A DNA stretch of 17,008 nucleotides, taken from NCBI GenBank assembly GCA_024641895.1, contig JAHECE010000025.1, positions 1-17,008 on the forward strand, in the 5' to 3' direction. The first letter of the stretch is position 1, and every line of letters begins with the position of its first letter. The notes below the pieces were generated by a model. It saw only the letters and a program-made list of their open reading frames with translations. It was not told the origin of the DNA and did no database searches. Below are positions 1-6,697 of this stretch, in pieces. The position numbers and the translations under genes are program-made. The stretch comes from Actinomycetales bacterium. Lineage in GTDB: Bacteria; Actinomycetota; Actinomycetes; Actinomycetales; JAHECE01.

Positions 1-991
1 AGATCCCGATCTGGGCCAGGCTCTCCCCCGACGCGATCCGCAGCTGCGCCTGGACCAGGTCGACGTCCGTGATCTCCTCGGTGACGGTGTGCTCCACCTG
101 GATGCGCGGGTTCATCTCGATGAAGACGATCTCACCGGCCCGCTCGCCGACCGTCTCGAGCAGGAACTCGACCGTGCCGGCGTTGACGTACCCGACGGCG
201 CGGGCGAACGCGACGGCGTGCGCGCACAGGGCGTCGCGTACCTCGGGCGCGAGGTTCGGCGCCGGGGCGATCTCGATGACCTTCTGGTGCCGCCGCTGCA
301 CCGAGCAGTCCCGCTCGAAGAGGTGGACGACGTCGCCGGTGGAGTCCGCGAGAATCTGCACCTCGATGTGCCGTGGGCGGAGCACGGCCTGCTCGAGGAA
401 CACGGTCGGGTCGCCGAACGCGCCCCCGGCCTCGCGCATCGCGGAAGCGATCGCCGCCGCCAGATCCGCCTCGCCGTCGACGCGGCGAATCCCCCGGCCG
501 CCACCGCCGGCGACCGCCTTGACGAAGAGCGGGAAGCCGACAGCCGGTGCCGCTGCGAGCAGCTCGCGGACGTCGCGGCTCGGCGCGCTCGAGCGCAGCA
601 CCGGCAGGCCGGCCGCCCGGGCCGCTTCGAGCGCCCCGACCTTGTTCCCGGCGAGCTCCAGGACCTCCGCAGGAGGGCCGACAAAGGCGATCCCCGCGGC
701 GACGCACGCGCGGGCCAGGTCCGGGTTCTCCGACAGGAACCCGTAGCCGGGGTAGATGGCGTCGACCCCGGCCTCGCGAGCGACCCGCACGATCCCCTCG
801 ACGTCGAGGTACGCGCGCACCGGGTGCCCGGGCTCACCGATCGGGTAGGCCTCGTCGGCTTTGAGCCGGTGCTCCGAGGCGCGGTCCTCGTCCGGGTACA
901 CCGCGACGGTCCGCGCTCCCATCTCGTAGGCAGCCCTGAAGGCCCTCACTGCGATCTCTGCGCGGTTTGCGACCAGGACCTTGTGGAACAC
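1..991 (-). CDS. pyc: Pyruvate carboxylase, N-terminal part (runs off left edge)
   Basis: The visible 330 residues are the biotin carboxylase part of a biotin-dependent carboxylase. The start reads VFHKVLVANRAEIAVRAFRAA, followed by the ATP-grasp glycine loop (KAVAGGGGRGIR) and the catalytic stretch EMNPRIQVEHTVTEE. The continuation TDVDLVQAQLRIASGE is typical of pyruvate carboxylase rather than the separate acyl-CoA carboxylase alpha chains of actinobacteria, so the gene should continue beyond the window into carboxyltransferase and biotin carrier domains. Pyruvate carboxylase is a cytoplasmic anaplerotic enzyme that makes oxaloacetate from pyruvate, bicarbonate and ATP. I chose GTG at 991 because AAGGGG lies 5 nt upstream; a GTG at 997 would leave no spacing. 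The gene is separated from the upstream MerR gene by a strong hairpin and has its own candidate promoter. Confidence 0.9.
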   Translation of the reverse strand, partial: MFHKVLVANRAEIAVRAFRAAYEMGARTVAVYPDEDRASEHRLKADEAYPIGEPGHPVRAYLDVEGIVRVAREAGVDAIYPGYGFLSENPDLARACVAAGIAFVGPPAEVLELAGNKVGALEAARAAGLPVLRSSAPSRDVRELLAAAPAVGFPLFVKAVAGGGGRGIRRVDGEADLAAAIASAMREAGGAFGDPTVFLEQAVLRPRHIEVQILADSTGDVVHLFERDCSVQRRHQKVIEIAPAPNLAPEVRDALCAHAVAFARAVGYVNAGTVEFLLETVGERAGEIVFIEMNPRIQVEHTVTEEITDVDLVQAQLRIASGESLAQIGI

Positions 992-1017
992 GTTCACCCC
1001 TTGTGTCGGCTGCCCGC

Positions 1018-1023
1018 AGGCTA
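1018..1023 (-). promoter_or_regulatory. Candidate -10 element of the pyc promoter
   Basis: TAGCCT on the minus strand fits the actinobacterial TAnnnT hexamer and lies 26 nt before the GTG at 991. It would give a short leader containing the AAGGGG ribosome binding site. No convincing -35 is visible, so this is a moderate call supported mainly by the terminator-like hairpin just upstream. Confidence 0.4.
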
Positions 1024-1071
1024 TCCCGCGAGGTTGGCCGCCGCCCACGAAGGCGCTGACCCGGAACGCAG

Positions 1072-1095
1072 ATCGGGGGCCCGAGGGCCCCCGAT
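1072..1095 (-). terminator. GC-rich hairpin terminator between merR and pyc
   Basis: ATCGGGGGCCC and GGGCCCCCGAT form a perfect inverted repeat with a 2-nt centre, folding as a 10-bp stem with a CGAG tetraloop. It lies 24 nt beyond the merR stop codon and about 80 nt before the pyc start. There is no U-tract, which is common for actinobacterial intrinsic terminators. The repeat is symmetrical, but only minus-strand genes flank it. Confidence 0.65.
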
Positions 1096-1119
1096 GTCGC
1101 TGCTCGTGAAGAGTCGGGC

Positions 1120-1695
1120 TCAGCCGACCTGTCGTGCTCGGCGCCGTCGCGCGAGCTCGTCGTCCGGCTCCTCGGCGCCGTCGTCGGCTCGCTCGGTCGG
1201 CAGCTCGGCAAGCGTGCCCTCGACCTCGCGCCACACCCGCCCGACGGCGATCCCGAACACACCCTGCCCGCCCTGGACCAGATCGATGACCTCTTCGGCG
1301 GAGGAGCACTCGTAGACGCTGGCGCCATCGCTCATGAGCGTGATCTGCGCGAGGTCCTCGACGCCGCGCTCACGCAGGTGCTCGACCGCAGCGCGGATCT
1401 GCTGGAGGGAGACTCCGGTGTCGAGCAGACGCTTGACGACCTTGAGCACGAGGATGTCCCGGAAGCTGTACAGGCGCTGGGTCCCGGAGCCGCCGGCCGA
1501 GCGCACGCTCGGAGTGACGAGCCCGGTGCGAGCCGAGTAGTCGAGCTGCCGGTAGGTGATGCCCGCGGCCTTGCAGGCGGTCGGACCGCGGTAGCCGGTG
1601 TCAGCGTCCAGGTCGGGAAGCGTGTCGCCGAACAACATGCCCTGCGCGCGCTGCGGCGGCACTGCGGGGGCCTGCCCCGCATCCATGCTTCCCAC
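1120..1695 (-). CDS. MerR family transcriptional regulator (Rv1830-like)
   Basis: This cytoplasmic DNA-binding regulator of about 191 residues matches the conserved actinobacterial MerR protein encoded beside the bifunctional nuclease. The winged helix-turn-helix spans roughly residues 35-105, with GYRGPTACKAAGITYRQLDY, then GSGTQRLYSFRDILVLKVVKRLLDTGVS. The second half contains the family block VYECSSAEEVIDLVQGGQGVFGIAV, followed by an acidic and basic tail. I chose GTG at 1695 because GGAGG lies 6 nt upstream; TTG at 1746 and ATG at 1686 are the alternatives. One oddity is serine at residue 54, where homologues I recall have tryptophan (LDYWARTGLV). The gene has a good sigma-A promoter and an inverted repeat upstream, consistent with autoregulation. 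The target genes are not evident from the sequence. Confidence 0.88.
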   Translation of the reverse strand: MGSMDAGQAPAVPPQRAQGMLFGDTLPDLDADTGYRGPTACKAAGITYRQLDYSARTGLVTPSVRSAGGSGTQRLYSFRDILVLKVVKRLLDTGVSLQQIRAAVEHLRERGVEDLAQITLMSDGASVYECSSAEEVIDLVQGGQGVFGIAVGRVWREVEGTLAELPTERADDGAEEPDDELARRRRARQVG

Positions 1696-1777
1696 AACCG
1701 GCCTCCATTCGTTCGCGGGAGATCCGTAGACCCCCGGCGGCTGCAATCGGGCCCCCCCGGCTCACCTGCCAGTGTGA

Positions 1778-1806
1778 ACGCTAGGCGCACGTCAGGGGGG
1801 AGTCAA
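1778..1806 (-). promoter_or_regulatory. Sigma-A type promoter of the merR gene
   Basis: On the minus strand TTGACT (1801-1806) and TAGCGT (1778-1783) are separated by exactly 17 nt, a close match to the housekeeping promoter consensus. Transcription would begin near 1771 and give a leader of about 75 nt before the GTG at 1695. This lets the MerR gene be expressed separately from the bifunctional nuclease upstream. Confidence 0.7.
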
Positions 1807-1857
1807 CGATGCGGGCTTCCCGGTGTGCTCGGCGTGTCGTGTCGGCGAGCCTTACTC

Positions 1858-1880
1858 TCAACCTGAGGTTGAAGGTTGAG
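1858..1880. promoter_or_regulatory. Inverted repeat plus extra half-site, candidate MerR operator
   Basis: TCAACCTGAGGTTGA at 1858-1872 is a perfect 7-bp inverted repeat around one base, and a third copy of the half-site (AGGTTGAG) follows directly at 1873-1880. Dyads of this kind are typical MerR-family binding sites. It lies between the bifunctional nuclease stop and the merR promoter, about 50 bp upstream of the -35. The likely ligands are the two MerR proteins of this cluster, which is inference. Confidence 0.5.
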
Positions 1881-1889
1881 GCCGCCTGC

Positions 1890-2372
1890 CTATTCCTCGA
1901 AATCCTCGGGTGTGATCGACTCGAGAAACTCCTTGAACTGCTCGACAGCCTCCTCCTCGTCGACCTCGGCCTCCGCGTCGTCCTCGAGCAGCACTCCGGC
2001 CGCCTCGACGACGTGGTCCGCGCACAGGACGTCGCAACCCGCACGAACGGCGAGTGCGATCGCGTCCGACGCCCGTGAGTCCACGACCACGGCGTTGTCC
2101 AGCACGAGCTCCGCGTGGAAGGTGCCGTCGATCAGGTCGACGATCCTCGCCTCGGCGACCGTGCGACCCAGCGCAGTGAGCGTGTTCACGAAGAGGTCGT
2201 GCGTCTGGGGACGAGGCGGGACGAGTCCGGCCTGGGCAGATGCGATCGCGGCGCCTTCGCGAGGACCGATCACGATCGGTACGACTCGCGCCCCGTCACG
2301 CTCCCCCAGGATCACGACGACCTCGTTGTCGGGCACGCGCGCGCGCACTCCGAGGACGTCCATGATGCGCAT
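1890..2372 (-). CDS. Bifunctional nuclease family protein (DUF151)
   Basis: The 160-residue product has the DUF151/BFN domain from about residue 1 to 125, opening with MRIMDVLGVRARVPDNEVVV. Typical blocks follow: VVPIVIGPREGAAIA, THDLFVNTLTALG, and VVVDSRASDAIALAVRAGCDV. A strongly acidic tail of about 30 residues ends in EDFEE. Members are small cytoplasmic proteins named after a plant nuclease with DNase and RNase activity; the bacterial role is not well defined. The family is constantly found between the two MerR genes in actinobacteria (Rv1829 in M. tuberculosis). ATG at 2372 fits a leaderless start; ATG at 2363 (MDVLGV) is a possible alternative. Confidence 0.92.
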   Translation of the reverse strand: MRIMDVLGVRARVPDNEVVVILGERDGARVVPIVIGPREGAAIASAQAGLVPPRPQTHDLFVNTLTALGRTVAEARIVDLIDGTFHAELVLDNAVVVDSRASDAIALAVRAGCDVLCADHVVEAAGVLLEDDAEAEVDEEEAVEQFKEFLESITPEDFEE

Positions 2373-2378
2373 GGCACA

Positions 2379-2384
2379 ACGCTA
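2379..2384 (-). promoter_or_regulatory. Leaderless promoter -10 of the bifunctional nuclease gene
   Basis: TAGCGT on the minus strand ends 6 nt before the ATG at 2372 and there is no ribosome binding site in the gap. This is the arrangement of actinobacterial leaderless transcripts, where the first transcribed base is the start codon. No good -35 is visible. Confidence 0.55.
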
Positions 2385-2418
2385 CGTGGCGGCTGCTCCC
2401 GGGGAGCGCCTTTGGCGC

Positions 2419-3213
2419 TCACCGGTTGAGCCGCTCGATCCCCGCTCGCACGAGAGCCGTGTGGAGCTCGCCGCAGAGGACACTGATCTCCTGGGCCATC
2501 GCGCGCGCCCGCTCCCGGTGCGCGCTGGAGGCGTTCGCGCGCGCCGGCGCGGTGACCTGAGCGACGAGGTCGACCTGGCGATCCGCGGCCGACCGAAGAG
2601 TCCGCAGGTGCCGGGCGTCGATCCCGTGCTGGCCGAGGGAGCCTGCCACGGTGACGATCGCGACGGCGCTGGAGTCGTAACGCCCACCGGCGTCCTGGGT
2701 GATCAGTCCAGCCGCGGTCAGGGTCGCGATCTCCTCCAGGCTCGCGCCGGTGACGTCGGCGAGCTCGCCCGTGCGCAGGCGGGCGGGCAGGTGACCTGCA
2801 CGGGCCTCTCCGTCGGTCGAGACGACCCGAGCCACCGGGGCGATGGTCTCGCCGCGTCCGGCGTCGAGCTCCGCCAGCCGCTCGCGGATGACGCGCAGGG
2901 GCATGAAGTTGTCGCGCTGTGCCGCGAGGGCGAAGCGCAGCCGCTCGACGTCGGCCTGGCTGAAGCGCCGGTAACCGGACGGCGCGCGCTGTGGCGTGAC
3001 CAGCCCCTGGTCCTCGAGGAACCGGACCTTGGAGATGGTGACGGCGGGGAACTCGTTCTTCAGCAGTCCCAGGACGGCGCCGATGCTCATCGACGGCGAG
3101 CGCGAGACGCCCGGCGGCCACGCTTGCGCGCTGTTTCCCGACGCGCGAACCGGCACGCCGTGGTCCTCCGACGCGCGCGGGCCCCGGCTTCGGGGCGAGG
3201 TCGCGGTACTCAC
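2419..3213 (-). CDS. ftsR: MerR family cell-division regulator FtsR
   Basis: The 264-residue protein has an N-terminal extension of about 41 residues and then a MerR winged helix (SIGAVLGLLKNEFPAVTISKVRFLEDQGLV, SGYRRFSQADVERLRFAL) at about residues 42-115. The C-terminal part is alpha-helical and has no metal-binding cysteines. It corresponds to M. tuberculosis Rv1828 and C. glutamicum FtsR, the latter an activator of ftsZ expression. The GTG start at 3213 overlaps the garA stop in a GTGA tetranucleotide, which argues for translational coupling and for this start over the internal ATG (residue 42) at which the fold begins. It follows garA and is separated from the bifunctional nuclease by 46 bp holding the latter's promoter. 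Confidence 0.9.
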   Translation of the reverse strand: MSTATSPRSRGPRASEDHGVPVRASGNSAQAWPPGVSRSPSMSIGAVLGLLKNEFPAVTISKVRFLEDQGLVTPQRAPSGYRRFSQADVERLRFALAAQRDNFMPLRVIRERLAELDAGRGETIAPVARVVSTDGEARAGHLPARLRTGELADVTGASLEEIATLTAAGLITQDAGGRYDSSAVAIVTVAGSLGQHGIDARHLRTLRSAADRQVDLVAQVTAPARANASSAHRERARAMAQEISVLCGELHTALVRAGIERLNR

Positions 3214-3719
3214 GAGCCGATGGCGCCCACTCCCGGCGCGGGCCGGTTGGGGCTCGGGTGGTAGGTGAGTCGGTACTTGCCGATCTGGACCTCGTCACCG
3301 TCGCGCAGCGGCGACGTCTCGTCGATCCGCGTCCGGTTCAGATACGTGCCGTTGAGGCTGCCCACGTCGCGTACTGCGTAGTCGCCGCCTTCGCCGATGA
3401 AGTCCGCGTGCTTGCGGGACACGGTGACGTCGTCGAGGAAGATGTCGGCGTCCGGGCTGCGTCCGGCTGTGACCCGAGGGGCGTCCAGGAGGAATCGTGC
3501 GCCGACGTTGGGACCGTGCTGGACGATGAGCAGCGCCGAGGTCGGCGGCAGCGCCTCGACCGCGCGCGCGTCCTCCAGGGTCATGCCTCCCGGCGGCGTG
3601 TCGAAGTCCTTCATCGGCACGATGCCGGTCTCGCTCAACCTGGTGTGAGCCGTCGGGTCCATCGCACCTGGATCGGCGGGCCGCGCCTGCGGCTCCTCCG
3701 GCTCAACGTTCTGGTTCAC
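3210..3719 (-). CDS. garA: FHA-domain signalling protein GarA/OdhI
   Basis: The product of about 169 residues ends in a forkhead-associated domain that binds phosphothreonine. GR (86-87), SRKH (101-104) and SLNGTYLN (121-128) are the conserved recognition residues, within GRSPDADIFLDDVTVSRKH. In mycobacteria and corynebacteria this protein inhibits 2-oxoglutarate dehydrogenase and controls glutamate metabolism, and is switched off by Ser/Thr kinase phosphorylation of an N-terminal ETTS motif. That motif is not present here; the N-terminal region has isolated threonines (DPTAHTRLSETG). I chose GTG at 3719 because GGAGGGG lies 9 nt upstream and because the -10 element at 3771-3776 abuts the alternative ATG at 3770, leaving no leader for it. 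An ATG at 3662 is a weaker option. The stop overlaps ftsR. Confidence 0.88.
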   Translation of the reverse strand: MNQNVEPEEPQARPADPGAMDPTAHTRLSETGIVPMKDFDTPPGGMTLEDARAVEALPPTSALLIVQHGPNVGARFLLDAPRVTAGRSPDADIFLDDVTVSRKHADFIGEGGDYAVRDVGSLNGTYLNRTRIDETSPLRDGDEVQIGKYRLTYHPSPNRPAPGVGAIGS

Positions 3720-3770
3720 GGACCTGATCCCCTCCGACCACTCCACCCTGGTGTGCGAGTCGATCGTCAT

Positions 3771-3799
3771 ACCCTAGGCCGCAGCCGCGCACTTGTCCG
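3771..3799 (-). promoter_or_regulatory. Promoter of garA-ftsR
   Basis: On the minus strand CGGACA (3794-3799) and TAGGGT (3771-3776) are 17 nt apart. Transcription would begin near 3764, giving a leader of about 45 nt before the GTG at 3719. It lies in the 138-bp gap between the DUF881 gene and garA, where mycobacteria carry gcvH. Confidence 0.5.
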
Positions 3800-3857
3800 C
3801 ATTCATCGCCGCCACCGCCACGGCCGATTTCACAACGAGCCGTGTCCGACGAGATCG

Positions 3858-4628
3858 CTAGCCCGCCGGCGCCGTGGCCGCGGGCGTGGCAAACGCCGGT
3901 TCCGCGAGCTCGCGCACGGCCGTGACCTGCACGAGCTCGTGCTGTTCGAGCGCTGTCTGGCCGCCGTCGTTGCGGATCGAGGCCAGGGCTCCGCCCGGGA
4001 TCTCCAGTGCCACCGCCAAGGTCTGCGCATCGCCGATCGCGGTCCACCGGTACGGCGGTGCGAGCGGGACGCCGTCGACGGTGACGCCGGTCCCGGAATC
4101 GGCGAACCAGCTCGACGCCGTCAACCGGGCCCCGGAGAGCTCGATGGCCTCCGCACCGGCGTTCCGCAGCTCTTGGAGCATGTTGTACAGGGTGTGCGCG
4201 CGCACGGTGCCGTTGAGGTCGACCACCGTGACCGTGATCCCGGGCCCCTCCACCGGCAGGGTCCCCGCGAGGATGCCCTGGACGACCGCCCGCTGGCGTG
4301 CTGCCTCCTCGGCCACCCGGCGGGAGTCCCCGCTGCTGAGCAGCTCGGCCCGCTGGGCAAGCAGCGCGGTCTGCTCACGCGAGAGGTCGTCGCCACGTTG
4401 GGTCACCTCGTCGAGCAGCCTGACGAGGTCGTCCTGGCGCAGGGAGCTCAGCTGGTCGCTCTCCTCCTGCCGGAGCTGGACGACGAGCGCGAACCCGAGC
4501 ATCGCGACGAGCAGTCCGACGAGCACGTGCGACCGACGGCGGCCGGCCGTCGGTCCCGCCGGTTTCGACTCCGGGTCGACAGCGGGCAGGTCCTCCCCAG
4601 GGGGCTCGGGGCTCACGATGTCGCTCAC
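3858..4628 (-). CDS. DUF881 membrane-anchored protein (second copy, Rv1825-like)
   Basis: The 256-residue protein has a proline-rich cytoplasmic N terminus, one transmembrane segment at about residues 35-51 (LVGLLVAMLGFALVV), a coiled-coil-like stretch at about 55-105, and the extracytoplasmic DUF881 domain (PVEGPGITVTVVD, NMLQELRNAGAEAIELSGARLTASS, PPYRWTAIGD). DUF881 proteins occur in pairs around the small basic protein gene in actinobacteria. Their molecular role is unknown, but the context suggests the cell envelope or division. The GTG start at 4628 overlaps the sbp stop in GTGA, so translation is probably coupled. Its C terminus ends in an alanine/proline/threonine-rich tail, and the 138-bp gap that follows carries the garA promoter. 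Confidence 0.9.
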   Translation of the reverse strand: MSDIVSPEPPGEDLPAVDPESKPAGPTAGRRRSHVLVGLLVAMLGFALVVQLRQEESDQLSSLRQDDLVRLLDEVTQRGDDLSREQTALLAQRAELLSSGDSRRVAEEAARQRAVVQGILAGTLPVEGPGITVTVVDLNGTVRAHTLYNMLQELRNAGAEAIELSGARLTASSWFADSGTGVTVDGVPLAPPYRWTAIGDAQTLAVALEIPGGALASIRNDGGQTALEQHELVQVTAVRELAEPAFATPAATAPAG

Positions 4629-4957
4629 GCCTTGAACAGGTGACGGCGGATGGAAGCGGCGTTGGAGAAGATGCGGATCCCGAGGACGACGACGACGGCC
4701 GTCGTGAGCTCGGGGCCCACACCGAGCTGGTCCCCGAGGAACACGATGAGCCCGGCCACCAAGATGTTCGACAGGAACGAGACGGCGAAGACCTTGTCGT
4801 CGAAGACACCGTCGAGATGGGCCCGAAGTCCACCGAACAGCGCATCGAGGGCCGCGATCACGGCGATCGGGAGGTAGGGCTGGAGCTGGACGGGCACCGT
4901 GGGTTGCACGAGGATGCCGGCCACCACGCCGATGAGCAGGCCGATCACCGCGATCAT
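4625..4957 (-). CDS. sbp: Small basic protein family membrane protein (DUF1290)
   Basis: This 110-residue integral membrane protein has about three hydrophobic segments: the start to residue 18, about 30-45, and about 60-95. It shows the family blocks GVVAGILVQPTVPVQLQPYLPIAVIAALDALFGG and DKVFAVSFLSNILVAGLIVFLGDQLGVGPELTTAVVVVLGIRIF in shortened form, without frameshift. The name Sbp comes from the Bacillus homologue, which lies near the division gene cluster; in actinobacteria the gene is sandwiched between two DUF881 genes (Rv1824 in M. tuberculosis). The ATG at 4957 is preceded by GGAGGAG at 6 nt. The gene has its own candidate promoter and its stop overlaps the next start, so sbp and the downstream DUF881 gene form a coupled pair. 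Confidence 0.92.
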   Translation of the reverse strand: MIAVIGLLIGVVAGILVQPTVPVQLQPYLPIAVIAALDALFGGLRAHLDGVFDDKVFAVSFLSNILVAGLIVFLGDQLGVGPELTTAVVVVLGIRIFSNAASIRRHLFKA

Positions 4958-4990
4958 GGCTGTCTCCTCCGGTCCTTGGTCGACTTGCGC

Positions 4991-5018
4991 ACTGTAGGCG
5001 CTGCGGCCCGGTTGTCCA
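4991..5018 (-). promoter_or_regulatory. Internal promoter of sbp-DUF881
   Basis: TGGACA (5013-5018) and TACAGT (4991-4996) on the minus strand are separated by 16 nt. Both hexamers match the sigma-A consensus well. The element lies directly after the upstream DUF881 stop codon and about 34 nt before the sbp start, which carries a strong ribosome binding site. Confidence 0.6.
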
Positions 5019-5024
5019 CGATCG

Positions 5025-5909
5025 TCACGCTCCCGGCTCTATCGGGCGGGCCGATCGAAGCGTGGGCAGCGCGACGGCCGGCAGCTGTAGGCCGTCCTTG
5101 GCAAGGAGCTCGGCGCCGATCCCGTAGGTGTCACGCAGCAGCGCGAGGTGCCGCGAGGCGCTGGTCCGGGCGAATGCCGTGCGCATCGCCTCAGGATCAC
5201 CGATGGCCTCCACCTTGTAGGGCCCCACGAGCGGCGTCAGCTCTACGAGGATCGCCTCGCCGGCGAAGCGGACGGCGCTCAGTGCGGTCAGTCGGTGCCC
5301 GTTGATCGCGATCGCTTCGGCGCCGGACTCCCAGAGACCGTTGGTCAGCACCTGGAGGTCGACGTACTGAACCCGCTCGTCGGCCGCGGCCGGATCGCCC
5401 GCCGCCGCGCGCGCCGAGTCGCTCAGGGTGACGACGAGGCCTGGTCCGGTCACCGGCGTCGTGCCGACGACAGGACCCAGCAGGGACAGCGGCTGAAGGG
5501 CTGGATCGGTCCCGACGAGGAGCTCGTCTGTCAGCGACTGCACCTGGGTACTCAGCGCGGCATTCTCGTCCTGGAGGGCAGTGGCAGCGTTCGAGCGCCT
5601 CGTGATCTCCTCCTCGAGCAGCACCCGGGCCTGGAGAACCTCCGGCGCCGGAGCACGCAGCTCGCGCACGGCCCAGACGGTCCCGGCGGCCAGTGCAGCG
5701 ACGAGCAGGGCAACGAGCACGGACCCGAGCAAGCGCGGGCGGTCGCCTGCGCCCGAGCCTGCCGCGCGCCGGGCGGCCGCCTCCGCGTAGCCCGGGTCCA
5801 CGGGGTTGCCCGCTGCTTCCAGGAGCAGCGTCATCGAGGCGTCGGGCCGGCGGGTGCCGCCGTCGGCGGACGTCGGCGGACGGTCGGGCGGGAGCGCGGG
5901 CGCCGTCAC
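5025..5909 (-). CDS. DUF881 membrane-anchored protein (first copy, Rv1823-like)
   Basis: The predicted 294-residue protein has a proline-rich N terminus, a transmembrane helix at about residues 60-80 (LLGSVLVALLVAALAAGTVWA), a coiled-coil-like segment to about 125, and a C-terminal DUF881 domain (TGPGLVVTLSDSA, VQYVDLQVLTNGLWESGAEAIAINGHRL, VGPYKVEAIGD). The GTG start at 5909 overlaps the pgsA stop as GTGA, matching the pattern at two other junctions in this cluster; the reading frame stays open further upstream inside pgsA but that part is a shadow. An internal ATG (MTLLLEAAGN, residue 26) is an alternative start. The biochemical function is unknown. Pairing with sbp suggests that the three proteins act together in the envelope. 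Confidence 0.88.
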   Translation of the reverse strand: MTAPALPPDRPPTSADGGTRRPDASMTLLLEAAGNPVDPGYAEAAARRAAGSGAGDRPRLLGSVLVALLVAALAAGTVWAVRELRAPAPEVLQARVLLEEEITRRSNAATALQDENAALSTQVQSLTDELLVGTDPALQPLSLLGPVVGTTPVTGPGLVVTLSDSARAAAGDPAAADERVQYVDLQVLTNGLWESGAEAIAINGHRLTALSAVRFAGEAILVELTPLVGPYKVEAIGDPEAMRTAFARTSASRHLALLRDTYGIGAELLAKDGLQLPAVALPTLRSARPIEPGA

Positions 5910-6550
5910 GCCCCGCGACCTGTCACCGTCTCGACGACCGCGGCCGTCGAGATGATCCCGCGCGCCTGAACCAGGTACAGGGCGCCCGCCAGCCAGTACA
6001 AGGCGGCACCCCACAGCGCCGAGGCCCAGCCGATCGCCCAGGCGGTCGCGCCGAGGGCGCCCTCGAGCTGCGCGAGGAGCAGGAGCGGCAGGGCGTACAT
6101 GAGCATCGCCGTACCCGCCTTGCCTGCCATGTGGACCGGCAGAGGCCCGTAGCCGCGCTTGAGCAGGCCAGGCAGGACCGACGCGATCGAGACCTCTCGG
6201 AGTCCGATGACGGCGACGAACCACCACGGCACGACGTCGCGCAGGCCGAGCCCGATCAGCGCGGCAGCGATGAACAGCCGGTCGGCGGCCGGGTCGAGCG
6301 CCCGGCCGAGGGCGCTGATCTGGTTGAAACGCCGGGCGATGAGCCCGTCGGCCCAGTCGCTCACACCGGCGAGCACGAGCACCGCGAAGGCTTCGAGGTC
6401 GCGGCCCTGTGCGACGAGCAGCGCGAAGAACGGCACGAGCAGCAGACGCCCGACGCTGATCGCGTTCGGTACGGTCAGGATGCGGCTCTGCTCCGTTGCC
6501 CCGAGGAGGGCGGAGCTGCGGCCGGCCGGCGCCTGCGGCTGGTCATGCAC
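5906..6550 (-). CDS. pgsA: CDP-alcohol phosphatidyltransferase (PgsA-like)
   Basis: The 214-residue membrane enzyme carries the full CDP-alcohol phosphatidyltransferase signature at residues 65-90 (DWADGLIAR, then GRALDPAAD), with its four aspartates and the glycine, alanine and arginine all present. Several hydrophobic helices follow. Such enzymes join a CDP-diacylglycerol to an alcohol, here probably glycerol-3-phosphate, as in phosphatidylglycerophosphate synthase; Rv1822 (pgsA2) occupies the same position in M. tuberculosis. The substrate cannot be fixed from sequence alone; cardiolipin synthase-type activity is the alternative. GTG at 6550 is chosen because a -10 hexamer ends 7 nt upstream and there is no ribosome binding site. 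It begins the coupled run into DUF881 and is divergent from the DUF4126 gene. Confidence 0.88.
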   Translation of the reverse strand: MHDQPQAPAGRSSALLGATEQSRILTVPNAISVGRLLLVPFFALLVAQGRDLEAFAVLVLAGVSDWADGLIARRFNQISALGRALDPAADRLFIAAALIGLGLRDVVPWWFVAVIGLREVSIASVLPGLLKRGYGPLPVHMAGKAGTAMLMYALPLLLLAQLEGALGATAWAIGWASALWGAALYWLAGALYLVQARGIISTAAVVETVTGRGA

Positions 6551-6557
6551 GAGGTCA

Positions 6558-6563
6558 AGGGTA
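6558..6563 (-). promoter_or_regulatory. Leaderless promoter -10 of pgsA
   Basis: TACCCT on the minus strand ends 7 nt before the GTG at 6550, with no ribosome binding site between. This is the usual leaderless geometry in actinobacteria and supports the start chosen for pgsA and hence transcription of the envelope cluster from here. Confidence 0.55.
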
Positions 6564-6697
6564 CGCAGAACGCGGCCTCCGCACCTCGCGGCGGCGTCCG
6601 ATACGAATACGGGCTCGACCTGTGCCCGCGCCGCGCGCGACGACGTCCTTCGGCTGCGACCGGGCAATCCGCCCGCGCGAGTGCCATCCTGGGAGGC

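Noticed and set aside
89..1315. Long plus-strand open frame over the pyc and merR region
   Set aside because: It is antisense to two recognisable genes and has shadow-type composition rich in Arg, Ala and Pro.
1876..3264. Plus-strand open frame of 462 codons across the bifunctional nuclease and ftsR
   Set aside because: It mirrors GC-rich minus-strand genes and encodes no recognisable motif.
5910..6227. Upstream extension of the first DUF881 gene
   Set aside because: It lies inside pgsA in another frame and reads as a basic, low-complexity shadow; the GTGA overlap gives a better start at 5909.
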